Positions 30,099 to 39,539 of a DNA stretch of 64,000 nucleotides are shown here, in pieces (within the stretch, counting starts at the first letter, position 1; every line of letters starts with the position of its first letter). The position numbers were made by a program, and so were the translations under genes. The notes below the pieces were generated by a model. The model had not been told where the DNA came from, ran no database searches, and worked only from the letters and a program-made list of their open reading frames with translations. The stretch is from Methanobacterium sp964452085 (GTDB lineage Archaea > Methanobacteriota > Methanobacteria > Methanobacteriales > Methanobacteriaceae): assembly GCA_964452085.1 (NCBI GenBank), contig CAYVKL010000008.1, forward strand, positions 1 to 64,000, in the 5' to 3' direction.

Positions 30099-32645
30099 AT
30101 TTCGTTTCTAACGAAGAAGACTGTTCTGTATTTACTTGTATTATTTATGGGTGTTTTTTTATTCTGTGGAGCTGCCGGTGCGGCAACTGTGAATGTTAAT
30201 CCCGGGACGGGTACTATTCAGGCTGCGGTAACCACTGCTAGTGCCGGTGACACACTTAACTTGTCAGCGGGTACTTATAATGATCATGCTGTGTTGGTGA
30301 ATAAGAATTTAACCATCACAGGGCCGTCAGTGGCCAGTGGCAATCCACCTACAGCGGTAATTGATGCCCAAACAAGTGGGAGAATATTCTACATCAATGA
30401 TGGTGTGACTGTGACCCTGCAGTACTTGCTTTTGAAAAATGGATACACCGATGAAGAGGGTGGTGCGGTATGCAATGGGGGTAATTTAACTGTTAACTCG
30501 TGCAGATTCACCAATAACAATGCAGATTCAGGTGGTGGGGCAATCACTAATGAAGTTACTGGTACTTGTAAGGTTACCAATAGTACTTTCTCCAGCAACA
30601 ACGCTCCGACTAATGATGGTGGAGCCTTCTACAATTATTATGGTAATGCTTCTATAGAAGGTTGCACATTCACCAGTAACACTGCAACCGATAATGGAGG
30701 AGCCATTTACAATTATCAAGGCCCTTGCACAGTAACCAACAGCACATTCAACACCAACACCGCAACAGGTGGTGGAGCCATCAGCAATGGCGATGGTGGT
30801 ACTAATACGGTCACTGATTGCTCATTTACCAGTAACACTGCAACGGATGGTGGAGCCATCAGCAATGGCGGTACTGGTGATAGTACAATTATTGGCAGCA
30901 CATTCACAAGTAACACTGCAACAGATGGTGGGGCCATCTACAATACTGGTACTGGTAATTGTGCAGTTACTAGCTGCACTCTCACCAGTAACAATGCAGG
31001 AAATGATGGTGGGGCCATCGAAAATTATGGTGGTACTATTATGGTTAACGCTTGCACATTCACTATAAACAATGCATATGCTGGTGGCGCGATCAACAAC
31101 TATGATGGTATTAGTACTGTGACTGGCAGTACCTTCACTGGCTGCACTGCAAGTTTTGGAGGAGGCATCAGCAATTATAATATTGGTGTTAATACGGTTA
31201 ACGCTTGCACCTTCACTGGAAACGCCGCAACATGTGGTGGGGCCATCTGGAATGCTGGAATAATTTGGAATTCACCCTCTAGTACGGTTTCCAACTCCAT
31301 ATTTCTTGTTAATACAGCAAATTTAGGTGGGGCCATCTACAATGTGGGTACTATTACTGTTACTGACAGTAATTTCACCAGCAACAATGCAACTTATGGC
31401 GGAGCCTTCTACGAGAGTGGGGGTACTTGTACAATTACAAGTAGCACATTCACCGCCAACACCGCCAATGAGGGTGGGGCCATCAGCACTGGTGGTGTTG
31501 GTACTACCACAGTTACCGCCTGTAACTTTGTATATAACACTGCCAGTAAGGGCAAAGCTATCTATACTGACAATGGTGATATTTCCTCAAAAATTGTAAA
31601 TTATAACCGATTCTGCGGAACAACAACCGGATACGAAATTTACGCTGAAAGTGGTAGTGTGAATGCCATGTATAACTGGTGGGGTTCCAATTCTAATCCT
31701 AGTACTAGAGTTTATGGTAGTGTAGATGTTAATCCTTGGCTGGTTTTAACAGTTAATGCCACTCCTAGTATCATTGGAAAAGACAGCAATTCAACTATAA
31801 CTGCTGATTTAAACCACGATTCCAGTGGATCCACCCGTACTGATTATGTGATTGATGGATTACCTGTAATCTTTTCCACGACATTGGGAAGTATTAACAG
31901 CCCTATATCCACTTTGAACGGTGTGGCTACGGCTACTCTTCATGGTGGTAGTGTGGATGGAATCGCACGAATATATGCTTTACTTGACAGCCAAATAGTA
32001 TCAACCAAAGTTACTATTAACTCCGACTCCACACCACCCATGGTAACCAGTACTAATCCATCTCAATATGCTGTGAACCTACCCTCAAACCAGGTGTTCA
32101 CTGTTACCTATAGCGAACCAATTAAAGCAGGTAATCTCAACTTAGTTGTGCTTAAAACCAGTACCGGAACATTAATCACCACTACTAAAAGCATTACTGG
32201 TAATGTGCTAACCATAACACCCACTAGTGCACTAGCAGAAGCTAAATATTTATTAATGTTATATGCTGGTTGTGTGACTGATCTAGCTGGAAACCCGTCA
32301 ACCGCAACTACCAGAACTTACAGTGTAGGGGTCCAACCTTTCGTCACCACTACCAACCCCGCTAATTACGCTGTGAATGTGCCAAGAAACACAGCAATCA
32401 CAGCTACCTTCAACGAACCTATAGTAGCGAAGTATCTTACTTTGATTTATCTAAAAACAGCTGTTGGTGGAATATTAGTACCCACTACTAAAAGTGTCAG
32501 TGGAAATGTGTTAACCATCACACCTACCAGTCCGCTTGCTGCTGGAACACGATATATGCTACTGATCTACACCTTTGCTGTAACTGACATATCTGGGAAC
32601 TCCAATGTGAATAAAGCCATCAGTTTCACCACCAGTGCAACATAA
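30099..32645 (+). CDS. beta-helix adhesin-like protein, class I leader, apparent AUU start
   Basis: ATT 30099 lies 7 nt after GGGGG (30087-30091); the nearest usable canonical codon, GTG 30036, has no SD and its extra residues are not conserved in relatives. From ATT the protein is 848 residues. It has a signal peptide (SFLTKKTVLYLLVLFMGVFLF, ending CGAAGA), then about 25 beta-helix turns of the kind STFTSNTATDGGAIYN to residue about 520, the cap NWWGSNSNP with PWLVLTVNATP, one Big_1-like Ig domain and two Big_5 (SbsA-like) Ig domains ending NVNKAISFTTSAT. There is no C-terminal membrane helix and no recognisable pseudomurein-binding repeat, so the Big_5 pair may be the wall-contact module (inference). 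Confidence 0.86.
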   Translation: MSFLTKKTVLYLLVLFMGVFLFCGAAGAATVNVNPGTGTIQAAVTTASAGDTLNLSAGTYNDHAVLVNKNLTITGPSVASGNPPTAVIDAQTSGRIFYINDGVTVTLQYLLLKNGYTDEEGGAVCNGGNLTVNSCRFTNNNADSGGGAITNEVTGTCKVTNSTFSSNNAPTNDGGAFYNYYGNASIEGCTFTSNTATDNGGAIYNYQGPCTVTNSTFNTNTATGGGAISNGDGGTNTVTDCSFTSNTATDGGAISNGGTGDSTIIGSTFTSNTATDGGAIYNTGTGNCAVTSCTLTSNNAGNDGGAIENYGGTIMVNACTFTINNAYAGGAINNYDGISTVTGSTFTGCTASFGGGISNYNIGVNTVNACTFTGNAATCGGAIWNAGIIWNSPSSTVSNSIFLVNTANLGGAIYNVGTITVTDSNFTSNNATYGGAFYESGGTCTITSSTFTANTANEGGAISTGGVGTTTVTACNFVYNTASKGKAIYTDNGDISSKIVNYNRFCGTTTGYEIYAESGSVNAMYNWWGSNSNPSTRVYGSVDVNPWLVLTVNATPSIIGKDSNSTITADLNHDSSGSTRTDYVIDGLPVIFSTTLGSINSPISTLNGVATATLHGGSVDGIARIYALLDSQIVSTKVTINSDSTPPMVTSTNPSQYAVNLPSNQVFTVTYSEPIKAGNLNLVVLKTSTGTLITTTKSITGNVLTITPTSALAEAKYLLMLYAGCVTDLAGNPSTATTRTYSVGVQPFVTTTNPANYAVNVPRNTAITATFNEPIVAKYLTLIYLKTAVGGILVPTTKSVSGNVLTITPTSPLAAGTRYMLLIYTFAVTDISGNSNVNKAISFTTSAT

Positions 32646-32790
32646 AAACCCTTAATTTTTTTTTTATCTTAAGTTTTTCATGATAGCTTACTGAAATTGT
32701 TATTAATCGTTGTTTTACAACAGAAACAATTATAATTTAATATATTTTAGATTAAATCGTTATTAATCGTCTATTGAAAATCCTGATGAA

Positions 32791-33007
32791 GTCGTAAGTT
32801 TATTAAGATAAGATTATTGTATTATGTTATGCTGATTTTAGATGTATAAAAAATATTTTTTGTATTACTAATATTCACAGAATTAGTAGTCCTTGTGACA
32901 TTTATGCAGATAATATTTTTTTGTTAGCAAATAGTAAAATTTATTAATCGTTGCTAGGTTAACAAAGTTTATTATCAATATTAAGCTATAAAAAAGGGTT
33001 ATGAAAT
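32791..33007 (+). promoter_or_regulatory. class II leader of the 33008 gene
   Basis: Begins with GTCGTAAGTTTATTAAGATA and continues with class II-specific blocks (TATTACTAATATTCACAGAA; GTTAGCAAATAGTAAAAT) shared with the leaders at 39315 and 45015. The first motif is 197 nt upstream of the ATG. Confidence 0.6.
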
Positions 33008-33802
33008 ATGAAAAATCATTTCGGATTTCCATTCATCATACTTATCTTTGCAGTAGTCTTGTGTGGAGCAGCCAGTGCAACCAATATAAACGTTAACAAT
33101 AGCACAGGAATACAAAACACAATAAACGACGGAGACACACTAAACCTATCAGCAGGAACATCCAATGAACACGATGTCATAGTTGAGAACAATTTAAACC
33201 TCGAAGGACCTACAATCACAGGAATTGACCAACCTACAGCTGTGATGGGCTCCCAACAACAGGAAAGAATGTTCAATATACCTACCGGATTTATTTTAAC
33301 CCTGCAATATTCATTAATCCAAAACGGGAACGCCTTAATAGATACTACCAATCCTAATGTGGGCGGAAACACTTTAACCTTAACACTAACCAGTGCCCTA
33401 AGCGAAGCTAAATCCATAATATTCAGCTATGCCACCAGCATCAATGACCTATTAAGAAATCCCGTGACCGCCAAAATCAGCCACTTCAGAGTAGAAATCT
33501 CACCCAACGTAACCACCACCGATCCAGCTAACGGAGCAACCATACCCACCAACAAAGCAATCATTGTAACCTTTGACCAACCAATCAAAGACTGGAACAA
33601 AAAAATACATCTTAAAACCAGCACTGGAACTGATATACCTATCACCCAAAGCATCACTGGAAACACACTAACCATCACACCCACCAACCCCCTGGCAACC
33701 AACACTCAATACATACTAATAATCTACAAAGCCGCAGTAACTGATCTCGCAGGCAACCCCAACAACTGCAAATCCATAAACTTCACTACTGGAACAACCT
33801 AA
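33008..33802 (+). CDS. 264-residue mini-adhesin, apparent internal-deletion derivative
   Basis: The N-terminus (MKNHFGFPFIILIFAVVLCG, then NINVNNSTGIQNTINDGDTLNLSAGT) matches the class II adhesins at 39540 and 45235, including the start of the beta-helix up to QNGNA...TNPN. At about residue 121 the sequence jumps to the middle of the first Big_5 domain (GGNTLTLTLTSALSEAKSI) and continues with the second Big_5 (DPANGATIPTNKAIIVTFDQPI) to the normal end. The beta-helix body, NWWG cap and Big_1 domain are missing in frame. It has its own full leader and SD, so it may be expressed as a small secreted Big_5 protein. Its codon use is richer in C-ending codons than its neighbours. Confidence 0.78.
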   Translation: MKNHFGFPFIILIFAVVLCGAASATNINVNNSTGIQNTINDGDTLNLSAGTSNEHDVIVENNLNLEGPTITGIDQPTAVMGSQQQERMFNIPTGFILTLQYSLIQNGNALIDTTNPNVGGNTLTLTLTSALSEAKSIIFSYATSINDLLRNPVTAKISHFRVEISPNVTTTDPANGATIPTNKAIIVTFDQPIKDWNKKIHLKTSTGTDIPITQSITGNTLTITPTNPLATNTQYILIIYKAAVTDLAGNPNNCKSINFTTGTT

Positions 33803-33850
33803 AAAATCCCCTCTCTCTATTAAATAAATTTTTTGAACTGCTATCTGACA

Positions 33851-34069
33851 CATGAGTTTAATAAGATAATTCAATAGTATTCCCATATCTCTATTTTGGA
33901 TGTATTTTTTGTAAAATTAATAATACAAAAGAATATTGATTTTTCAAGGGTTGAAATAGAATAAAAGAATCAGTCATCAAAAATCACTGTGGATAATATT
34001 AAATATTAGTGATCGATAACTTTTATTTAGATCAAAAAGAATTTGTTGAGTTTAGATGGGGGTCTCAAA
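33851..34069 (+). promoter_or_regulatory. class I leader of the 34070 gene
   Basis: Contains CATGAGTTTAATAAGATAA (33851-33869), then the same TTCAATAGTATTCCCATATC block as the 30099 gene, and ends in GGGGG-7nt-ATT. First motif 201 nt upstream of the start. Confidence 0.62.
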
Positions 34070-36781
34070 ATTTCGTTTCTAACAAATAAGAAGGTTTTGT
34101 ATTTATTTGTTTTGATTATAAGTGGATTTTTATTTTGTGGAGCTGCCAGTGCATCTACTGTGAATGTTGTTCCGGGGACGGGTACTATTCAGGCAGCGGT
34201 AACCAGTGCTAGTGCCGGTGACACGCTGAACTTGTCGGCGGGTAACTATAATGATCATGCTGTGACTTTGAATAAGAATTTAACCATCCAAGGGCCGACT
34301 GTGGCCAGTGGAAATCCACCTACAGCGGTGGTTGATGCTCAAAATATTAATAGAATATTTTACATCCCTTCTGGTGTTAACGTAACCCTGAAGAACTTGC
34401 TTTTAAAAAATGGAAACATTGATGAAGCTGGTGGTGGGGTTTACAATGAGGGCAAGTTAACTGTTATCTCTTGCACCTTCAATAACAACTACGCGATTGA
34501 TGGTGGAGCTATTGAAAATGGAGTTCTTTCCACTTGTACTGTTACCAACAGCACATTCAACAACAACAACGCAACCGATAATGGTGGAGCTATTGAAAAT
34601 TATTATGGTACTTGTACAGTTTCCAGTAGCACATTCACCAGCAACAAAGCAACTAGTGGTGGAACCATCCGTAATTATGCTGGTACTTGTACAGTTTCCG
34701 GCAGCACATTCACCAGCAACAACGCAACTTATGGTGGAGTTATCATCAATGGTGGTACTGGTACTTTTACAATAACTGGCAGCACACTCACCCATAACAA
34801 CGCAACTGATGGTGGAGCAATCCATAATTATGATGGTACTTGTACTGTTACCAACAGTACATTCATTAGCAACACAGGAATCGCTTTAGGTCGTGGTGGA
34901 GCAATCCATAATTATAATGGTATTTTATCGGTTACCGATGGCACATTTACCGTCAACACCGCATATGATGGTGGAGTTGTCTACAACAGTGGTACTTGTA
35001 CACTTTCCGGCAGCACACTCACCCATAACAACGCAACTGATGGTGGAGCCGTCTACAACATTGGTACTTGTACAGTTTCCGGCAGCACATTTACCAACAA
35101 CAACGCAACAAAATATCTTAGTTATGGTGGAGCCGTTTACAACAGTGGTACTTGCACAGTTACCACTAGCACATTCAACAACAACTATGCAACCCAGTGG
35201 GGTGGAGCCATCAGCAATATTGGTACTTGTACAGTTTCCAGTAGCATGTTCACTAACAACACGGGACTTATGGTTGGTGGGGCCATCTGTAATGTTTGGT
35301 ATGGGGTTGATGAGTATGGTAATTGTACACTTATCGATAGCATATTCATCAACAACCATGCAGGTAACCATGGTGGAGCGGTCGCAGCTTATGGTGGGGG
35401 TACGATTAACGGCTGCACCTTCACCGGTAACACCGCAGGGCTACAAGGTGGAGCGATCATGATGAGTCGTTATGGCACGGTTAACAATTGCACCTTCACC
35501 AGCAACAGCGTAACACTTGCAACTAGTAGGGGTGGAGCGATCTGCAGTGGTGGTTATGCTTGCAATGTTACCAACTGCACTTTCACCGGTAACACCGCAA
35601 CAGGTTCTGGTGGGGCCATCAAGAATATGAATGATGCTGTTATAATAGTTACTGGGTGTAACTTTGCATTTAACGGTGCCCCTAATGGTAATGCCATCTA
35701 TAATGATAATGGTGATAGTTCCCATACGATTGTGAATTATAACCGGTTCTACGATACCGCATCAGGATACGAAATTTACAGTGATAGTGGCAGTATGAAT
35801 GCCATGTATAATTGGTGGGGTTCAAATTCAAACCCCATCAGTAAAGTATATGGTACAGTAGATGTTAATCCATGGCTAATTTTAACAGTTAATGCCACTC
35901 CCAGTATCATTGGAAAAGATAGTACTTCAACAATAACTGCGGATTTAAACCACGACTCAGGTGGATTCACCCATACTAATCACGTGATTGATGGGATACC
36001 CATAAGCTTTACTACCTCATTGGGAACTATTAATAGTCCAGTATCTACAGTGAATGGTGTTGCAGCAGCTACTCTTCATGGAGGTAGTGTTGCTGGAACC
36101 GCTTATATAAATGCATTGCTTGACAGCCAGACTGTACCGACCTCTGTTGTTATTGAAACCGATACCACACCACCCACGGTAATCAGTACCAATCCTGTCC
36201 AGTATGCGGTTAATTTACCCTCAAATCAAGTGTTCACAGTTACCTATAGTGAAGCAATTAAAGCAGGTAATCTTAATTTGGTTGTGCTTAAAACCAGCAC
36301 TGGGACAATAATAGCCACAACCAAAACAATAACTGGAAACGTGCTAACAATAACGCCTAACAGTGCTTTAGGTGAAGCTAAATATTTGTTACTGTTATAC
36401 GCAGGTAGTGTGACTGATCTAGCAGGTAACCCGTCAGCTGCGCTTAGTAGAACTTATGGTGTGGGAGCTCAACCTTACGTAACCACTACTGACCCGGCTA
36501 ATTATGCAGTAAACGTGGCCAGGAATAAAGTTATCACAGCCACCTTCAACGAACCTATTGTGGCTAAGTATCTTACTTTGATTTACCTAAAAACCGCCAT
36601 TGGAGGAATATTAGTAGCCACCACTAAAAGCGTCAGTGGAAATGTCTTGACTATCACACCCAACAGCCCACTTGCAGCTGGAACACGATACATGCTACTG
36701 ATCTACACCTTCGCAGTAACCGATCTGGCAGGGAACTCCAATGTGAACAAAGCCATCAGCTTCACCACGGGATCATTATAA
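34070..36781 (+). CDS. beta-helix adhesin-like protein, class I leader, apparent AUU start
   Basis: ATT 34070 lies 7 nt after GGGGG (34058-34062); TTG 34043 is the alternative canonical start but lacks an SD. 903 residues from ATT. It has a signal peptide (SFLTNKKVLYLFVLIISGFL, then FCGAASA), a long beta-helix with turns such as SGSTFTSNNATYGGVI, the cap NWWGSNSNP/PWLILTVNATP, a Big_1-like domain (GIPISFTTSLGTINSP) and two Big_5 domains ending SFTTGSL. No membrane anchor. Part of its first Big_5 coding sequence is nearly the same DNA as in the 39540 and 42308 genes, which indicates exchange. Confidence 0.86.
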   Translation: MSFLTNKKVLYLFVLIISGFLFCGAASASTVNVVPGTGTIQAAVTSASAGDTLNLSAGNYNDHAVTLNKNLTIQGPTVASGNPPTAVVDAQNINRIFYIPSGVNVTLKNLLLKNGNIDEAGGGVYNEGKLTVISCTFNNNYAIDGGAIENGVLSTCTVTNSTFNNNNATDNGGAIENYYGTCTVSSSTFTSNKATSGGTIRNYAGTCTVSGSTFTSNNATYGGVIINGGTGTFTITGSTLTHNNATDGGAIHNYDGTCTVTNSTFISNTGIALGRGGAIHNYNGILSVTDGTFTVNTAYDGGVVYNSGTCTLSGSTLTHNNATDGGAVYNIGTCTVSGSTFTNNNATKYLSYGGAVYNSGTCTVTTSTFNNNYATQWGGAISNIGTCTVSSSMFTNNTGLMVGGAICNVWYGVDEYGNCTLIDSIFINNHAGNHGGAVAAYGGGTINGCTFTGNTAGLQGGAIMMSRYGTVNNCTFTSNSVTLATSRGGAICSGGYACNVTNCTFTGNTATGSGGAIKNMNDAVIIVTGCNFAFNGAPNGNAIYNDNGDSSHTIVNYNRFYDTASGYEIYSDSGSMNAMYNWWGSNSNPISKVYGTVDVNPWLILTVNATPSIIGKDSTSTITADLNHDSGGFTHTNHVIDGIPISFTTSLGTINSPVSTVNGVAAATLHGGSVAGTAYINALLDSQTVPTSVVIETDTTPPTVISTNPVQYAVNLPSNQVFTVTYSEAIKAGNLNLVVLKTSTGTIIATTKTITGNVLTITPNSALGEAKYLLLLYAGSVTDLAGNPSAALSRTYGVGAQPYVTTTDPANYAVNVARNKVITATFNEPIVAKYLTLIYLKTAIGGILVATTKSVSGNVLTITPNSPLAAGTRYMLLIYTFAVTDLAGNSNVNKAISFTTGSL

Positions 36782-37007
36782 TCTTAAAAGCAGCAACACA
36801 GGTCAATAAATCTATTTTTTTCTTATATTCTTTTTTTTATAAAATAATTAGATGAAAACACTTTAAAACGGTGCAAAGCTAAAAATTTAATAGATATCAA
36901 AGAATGTCTTAAACCATAGCAATGAAATCGTAATTTTTAAGTACTGAATTATTCAATTATTATTGTTTTTCAATAAATTATAACTACGAATTCAGGGAGT
37001 GAATAAA
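36782..37007 (+). promoter_or_regulatory. class III leader of the 37008 gene
   Basis: AT-rich leader with TTTTTAAGTA..., ATTATTGTTTTTCAATAAATT and then GGGAG (36995-36999) 8 nt before ATT. It is similar to the leader of the 42308 gene and unlike classes I and II. Confidence 0.55.
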
Positions 37008-39161
37008 ATTCGTGCTCAACTTTTTTATAACAATAAACACAAAATATTGCCTTTGTTTCTTTTTTTAAGTATGTTTTTGGTGATTTTATCTGTTGTGGAT
37101 GATGTTTCTGCTACTGGATCAATTATATATGTTAATGGATCCTCGGGTAATGATAATAATAACGGTTTTTCGTGGAATACAGCAAAACTCTCCATTAATA
37201 ATGCAACAGGTAATTTAAATGGTAACGGAACAATTTATATTGCTAATGGTAATTATTCAGGAGATAATAATAGAAATATCCTCATTGAGAAAAATATGAC
37301 TATTATTGGTGAAGATAAAGAACATACTATTATTGATGCGGAAAAATTAGATTTAATTTTCATCATTAATAACGGGTTAAACTTCAATATCCAAAATATA
37401 ACTCTGATCAACGGAAATTCCACCAATGGAGGCGCAATATCCAACGATGGTAGCAATCTAACAGTTACCAATAGCATTTTCACTAACAACACTGCAGTCA
37501 GCAATGGGGGAGCAATTTACAATTCTTATAGTAGTAACCTAACAATAACTGACACGATCTTCATATATAACAATGGATATTATGGTGGAGCTATCTACAA
37601 TTCATACGGCAGCAATTTAAGAATAACTAATGCCACATTCACCAACAACACAGCAACATATGGAGGAGCCCTGAGCAACGACTTTAACTGTGTTTCGAAT
37701 ATTACCAACAGTGTATTTATGTATAACCTGGCAAATGATGATGGGGGAACAATTTCCAATTCATTCAACTCCAGTCTAATAGTTACAAATACTATTTTCA
37801 CAAATAATGCTGCGAACTATGATGGAGGGGCTATTAGCAATTCATATTACTCTAATCTAAAAGTAACCAACTCTCTTTTCTCAAACAACACTTCGAACTA
37901 TGGAGGGGCCCTGAACAACGATTTTTACTGTAATTTGAATGTTACAAACTGTAACTTCACCAGTAACAATGCAAACTACGGAGGAGCTATAGCTAACACA
38001 TTTTATTGTAATTTAACTGTAACTTGCAGCGATTTTACCAATAACACTGCAAACTATGGAGGAGCTGTATCAAATTCATTTTCTAATCCTGAAGTTCCAG
38101 AAGTTCATTTTAACCGTATTGTAGGGAACACTGCAAAAAATGCAGGTTCAGATATTTACTCCAGTTCTGGTTCCGTAAATGCTACCAAAAATTGGTGGGG
38201 TACCAACTCAAATCCCATCAGTAGAATATCTGGCAGTTTAACGGTGAGTCCGTGGCTGGTTATAAATATAACTGCTAACCCCACCTATATTCTATGTGGT
38301 GGTATCTCAAATATAACCGCTGACCTATTGCATGATTCAATTGGAGAATATCATGACCCTGCAAATGGCCATGTTCCTGATGGGATACCCGTAACTTTTA
38401 CATCAACACTGGGCACTATATCGAGTCTAGTATCCACTGTTAATGGGATTGCAAAAGTCACATTAAATGGTGGGGCTGTTACTGGTGTTGCTGATGTTTC
38501 CGCAACCGTTGACAGCCAAACAGTCCATACATCAGTTACTATTGACAACACAGCGCCTACGGTAACCAGTACCAACCCAACCCAGTATGCGGTAAACTTA
38601 CCCGCAAATCAAGTGTTCACAGTTACCTACAACGAACCAATTAAAGCAGGTAATCTCAACTTAGTTGTGCTTAAAACAAGCACCGGAACAATAATTAACG
38701 CCACGAAAAGCATTACTGGTAATGTGTTAACCATAACACCCACAACTGCCTTAAGTGAGGCTAAATATCTGTTAATGTTGTATGCAGGTTGTGTGACTGA
38801 TTTAGCAGGCAATCCCGCAGCAGCAACTACCAGAACTTACAGTGTTGGTGCACAACCTTACGTCACCAGCACCAACCCCGCTAATTACGCTGTGAACGTG
38901 CCAAGAAACACAGCGATCACAGCTACTTTCAATGAACCCATATTAGCTAAGTATCTTACTTTGATTTACCTTAAAACCACCACTGGAGTTATAATAGCAA
39001 CTACTAAGAGCGTCAGTGGTAATGTCTTGACTATAACACCCACCAGCCCACTAGCAGCTGGAACACGATATATGCTGCTTATCTATACCTTTGCTGTAAC
39101 AGACCTGTCTGGGAACTCTAATGTGAATAAGGCTATCAGTTTCACCACCGGTGCGACCTAA
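37008..39161 (+). CDS. beta-helix adhesin-like protein, class III leader, apparent AUU start
   Basis: ATT 37008 follows GGGAG by 8 nt. The canonical alternative GTG 36999 lies inside the SD itself. 717 residues. The signal peptide is KILPLFLFLSMFLVILSVVD (ending DVSA), followed by a class III start (IIYVNGSSGNDNNNGFSWNTA) shared with the 42308 gene. Beta-helix turns are of the type SNLTVTNSIFTNNTAVSNGG. Then come NWWGTNSNP, PWLVINITANP, Big_1-like (GHVPDGIPVTFTSTLGTI) and two Big_5 domains ending SFTTGAT. Very AT-rich codons mark the beta-helix, whereas the Big_5 part is closer to its neighbours in sequence. Confidence 0.86.
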   Translation: MRAQLFYNNKHKILPLFLFLSMFLVILSVVDDVSATGSIIYVNGSSGNDNNNGFSWNTAKLSINNATGNLNGNGTIYIANGNYSGDNNRNILIEKNMTIIGEDKEHTIIDAEKLDLIFIINNGLNFNIQNITLINGNSTNGGAISNDGSNLTVTNSIFTNNTAVSNGGAIYNSYSSNLTITDTIFIYNNGYYGGAIYNSYGSNLRITNATFTNNTATYGGALSNDFNCVSNITNSVFMYNLANDDGGTISNSFNSSLIVTNTIFTNNAANYDGGAISNSYYSNLKVTNSLFSNNTSNYGGALNNDFYCNLNVTNCNFTSNNANYGGAIANTFYCNLTVTCSDFTNNTANYGGAVSNSFSNPEVPEVHFNRIVGNTAKNAGSDIYSSSGSVNATKNWWGTNSNPISRISGSLTVSPWLVINITANPTYILCGGISNITADLLHDSIGEYHDPANGHVPDGIPVTFTSTLGTISSLVSTVNGIAKVTLNGGAVTGVADVSATVDSQTVHTSVTIDNTAPTVTSTNPTQYAVNLPANQVFTVTYNEPIKAGNLNLVVLKTSTGTIINATKSITGNVLTITPTTALSEAKYLLMLYAGCVTDLAGNPAAATTRTYSVGAQPYVTSTNPANYAVNVPRNTAITATFNEPILAKYLTLIYLKTTTGVIIATTKSVSGNVLTITPTSPLAAGTRYMLLIYTFAVTDLSGNSNVNKAISFTTGAT

Positions 39162-39228
39162 AATCCCTCATCTTTTTTTATTTTTAATATTTTATTTTTC
39201 TATCATACAGTGGATGAATTTGTTATAT

Positions 39229-39247
39229 TGTTATTTCAATACAACAG
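39229..39247 (+). promoter_or_regulatory. 3' element copy
   Basis: TGTTATTTCAATACAACAG, identical to the copy at 29787, 68 nt past the stop of the 37008 gene. Confidence 0.65.
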
Positions 39248-39314
39248 AAACAATAATTATAAAGTAAATATAAAATTAACAACATATTTATCTTCTATTA
39301 AAAATCCAAATGAA

Positions 39315-39539
39315 GTCGTAAGTTTATTAAGATAAGATTATTGTATTAGGTTATGCTGATTTTAGATGTATAACAAATATTTTTTGTATTACTAATATTC
39401 ACAGAATTAGAAGTCCTTGGAGACATTTATGCAAATAATATTTTTTTGTTAGCAAATAGTAAAATATAAATCGTTTCAAGGCTAACAAAGTTTATCATTA
39501 TTATCAATATTGTTATAGGCCTAAGGGGTTATGAGTAGG
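39315..39539 (+). promoter_or_regulatory. class II leader of the 39540 gene
   Basis: GTCGTAAGTTTATTAAGATA opens it about 206 nt upstream of the start. The class II blocks TATTACTAATATTCACAGAA and GTTAGCAAATAGTAAAAT follow, then AAGGGGTTATGAG before the start. Confidence 0.62.

Noticed and set aside
30769..35462. Long + and - strand frames inside the adhesin genes
   Set aside because: They arise from low-complexity repeat DNA (GGTGGAGCC and AACAACGC words) read in other frames and have no starts or signals of their own.
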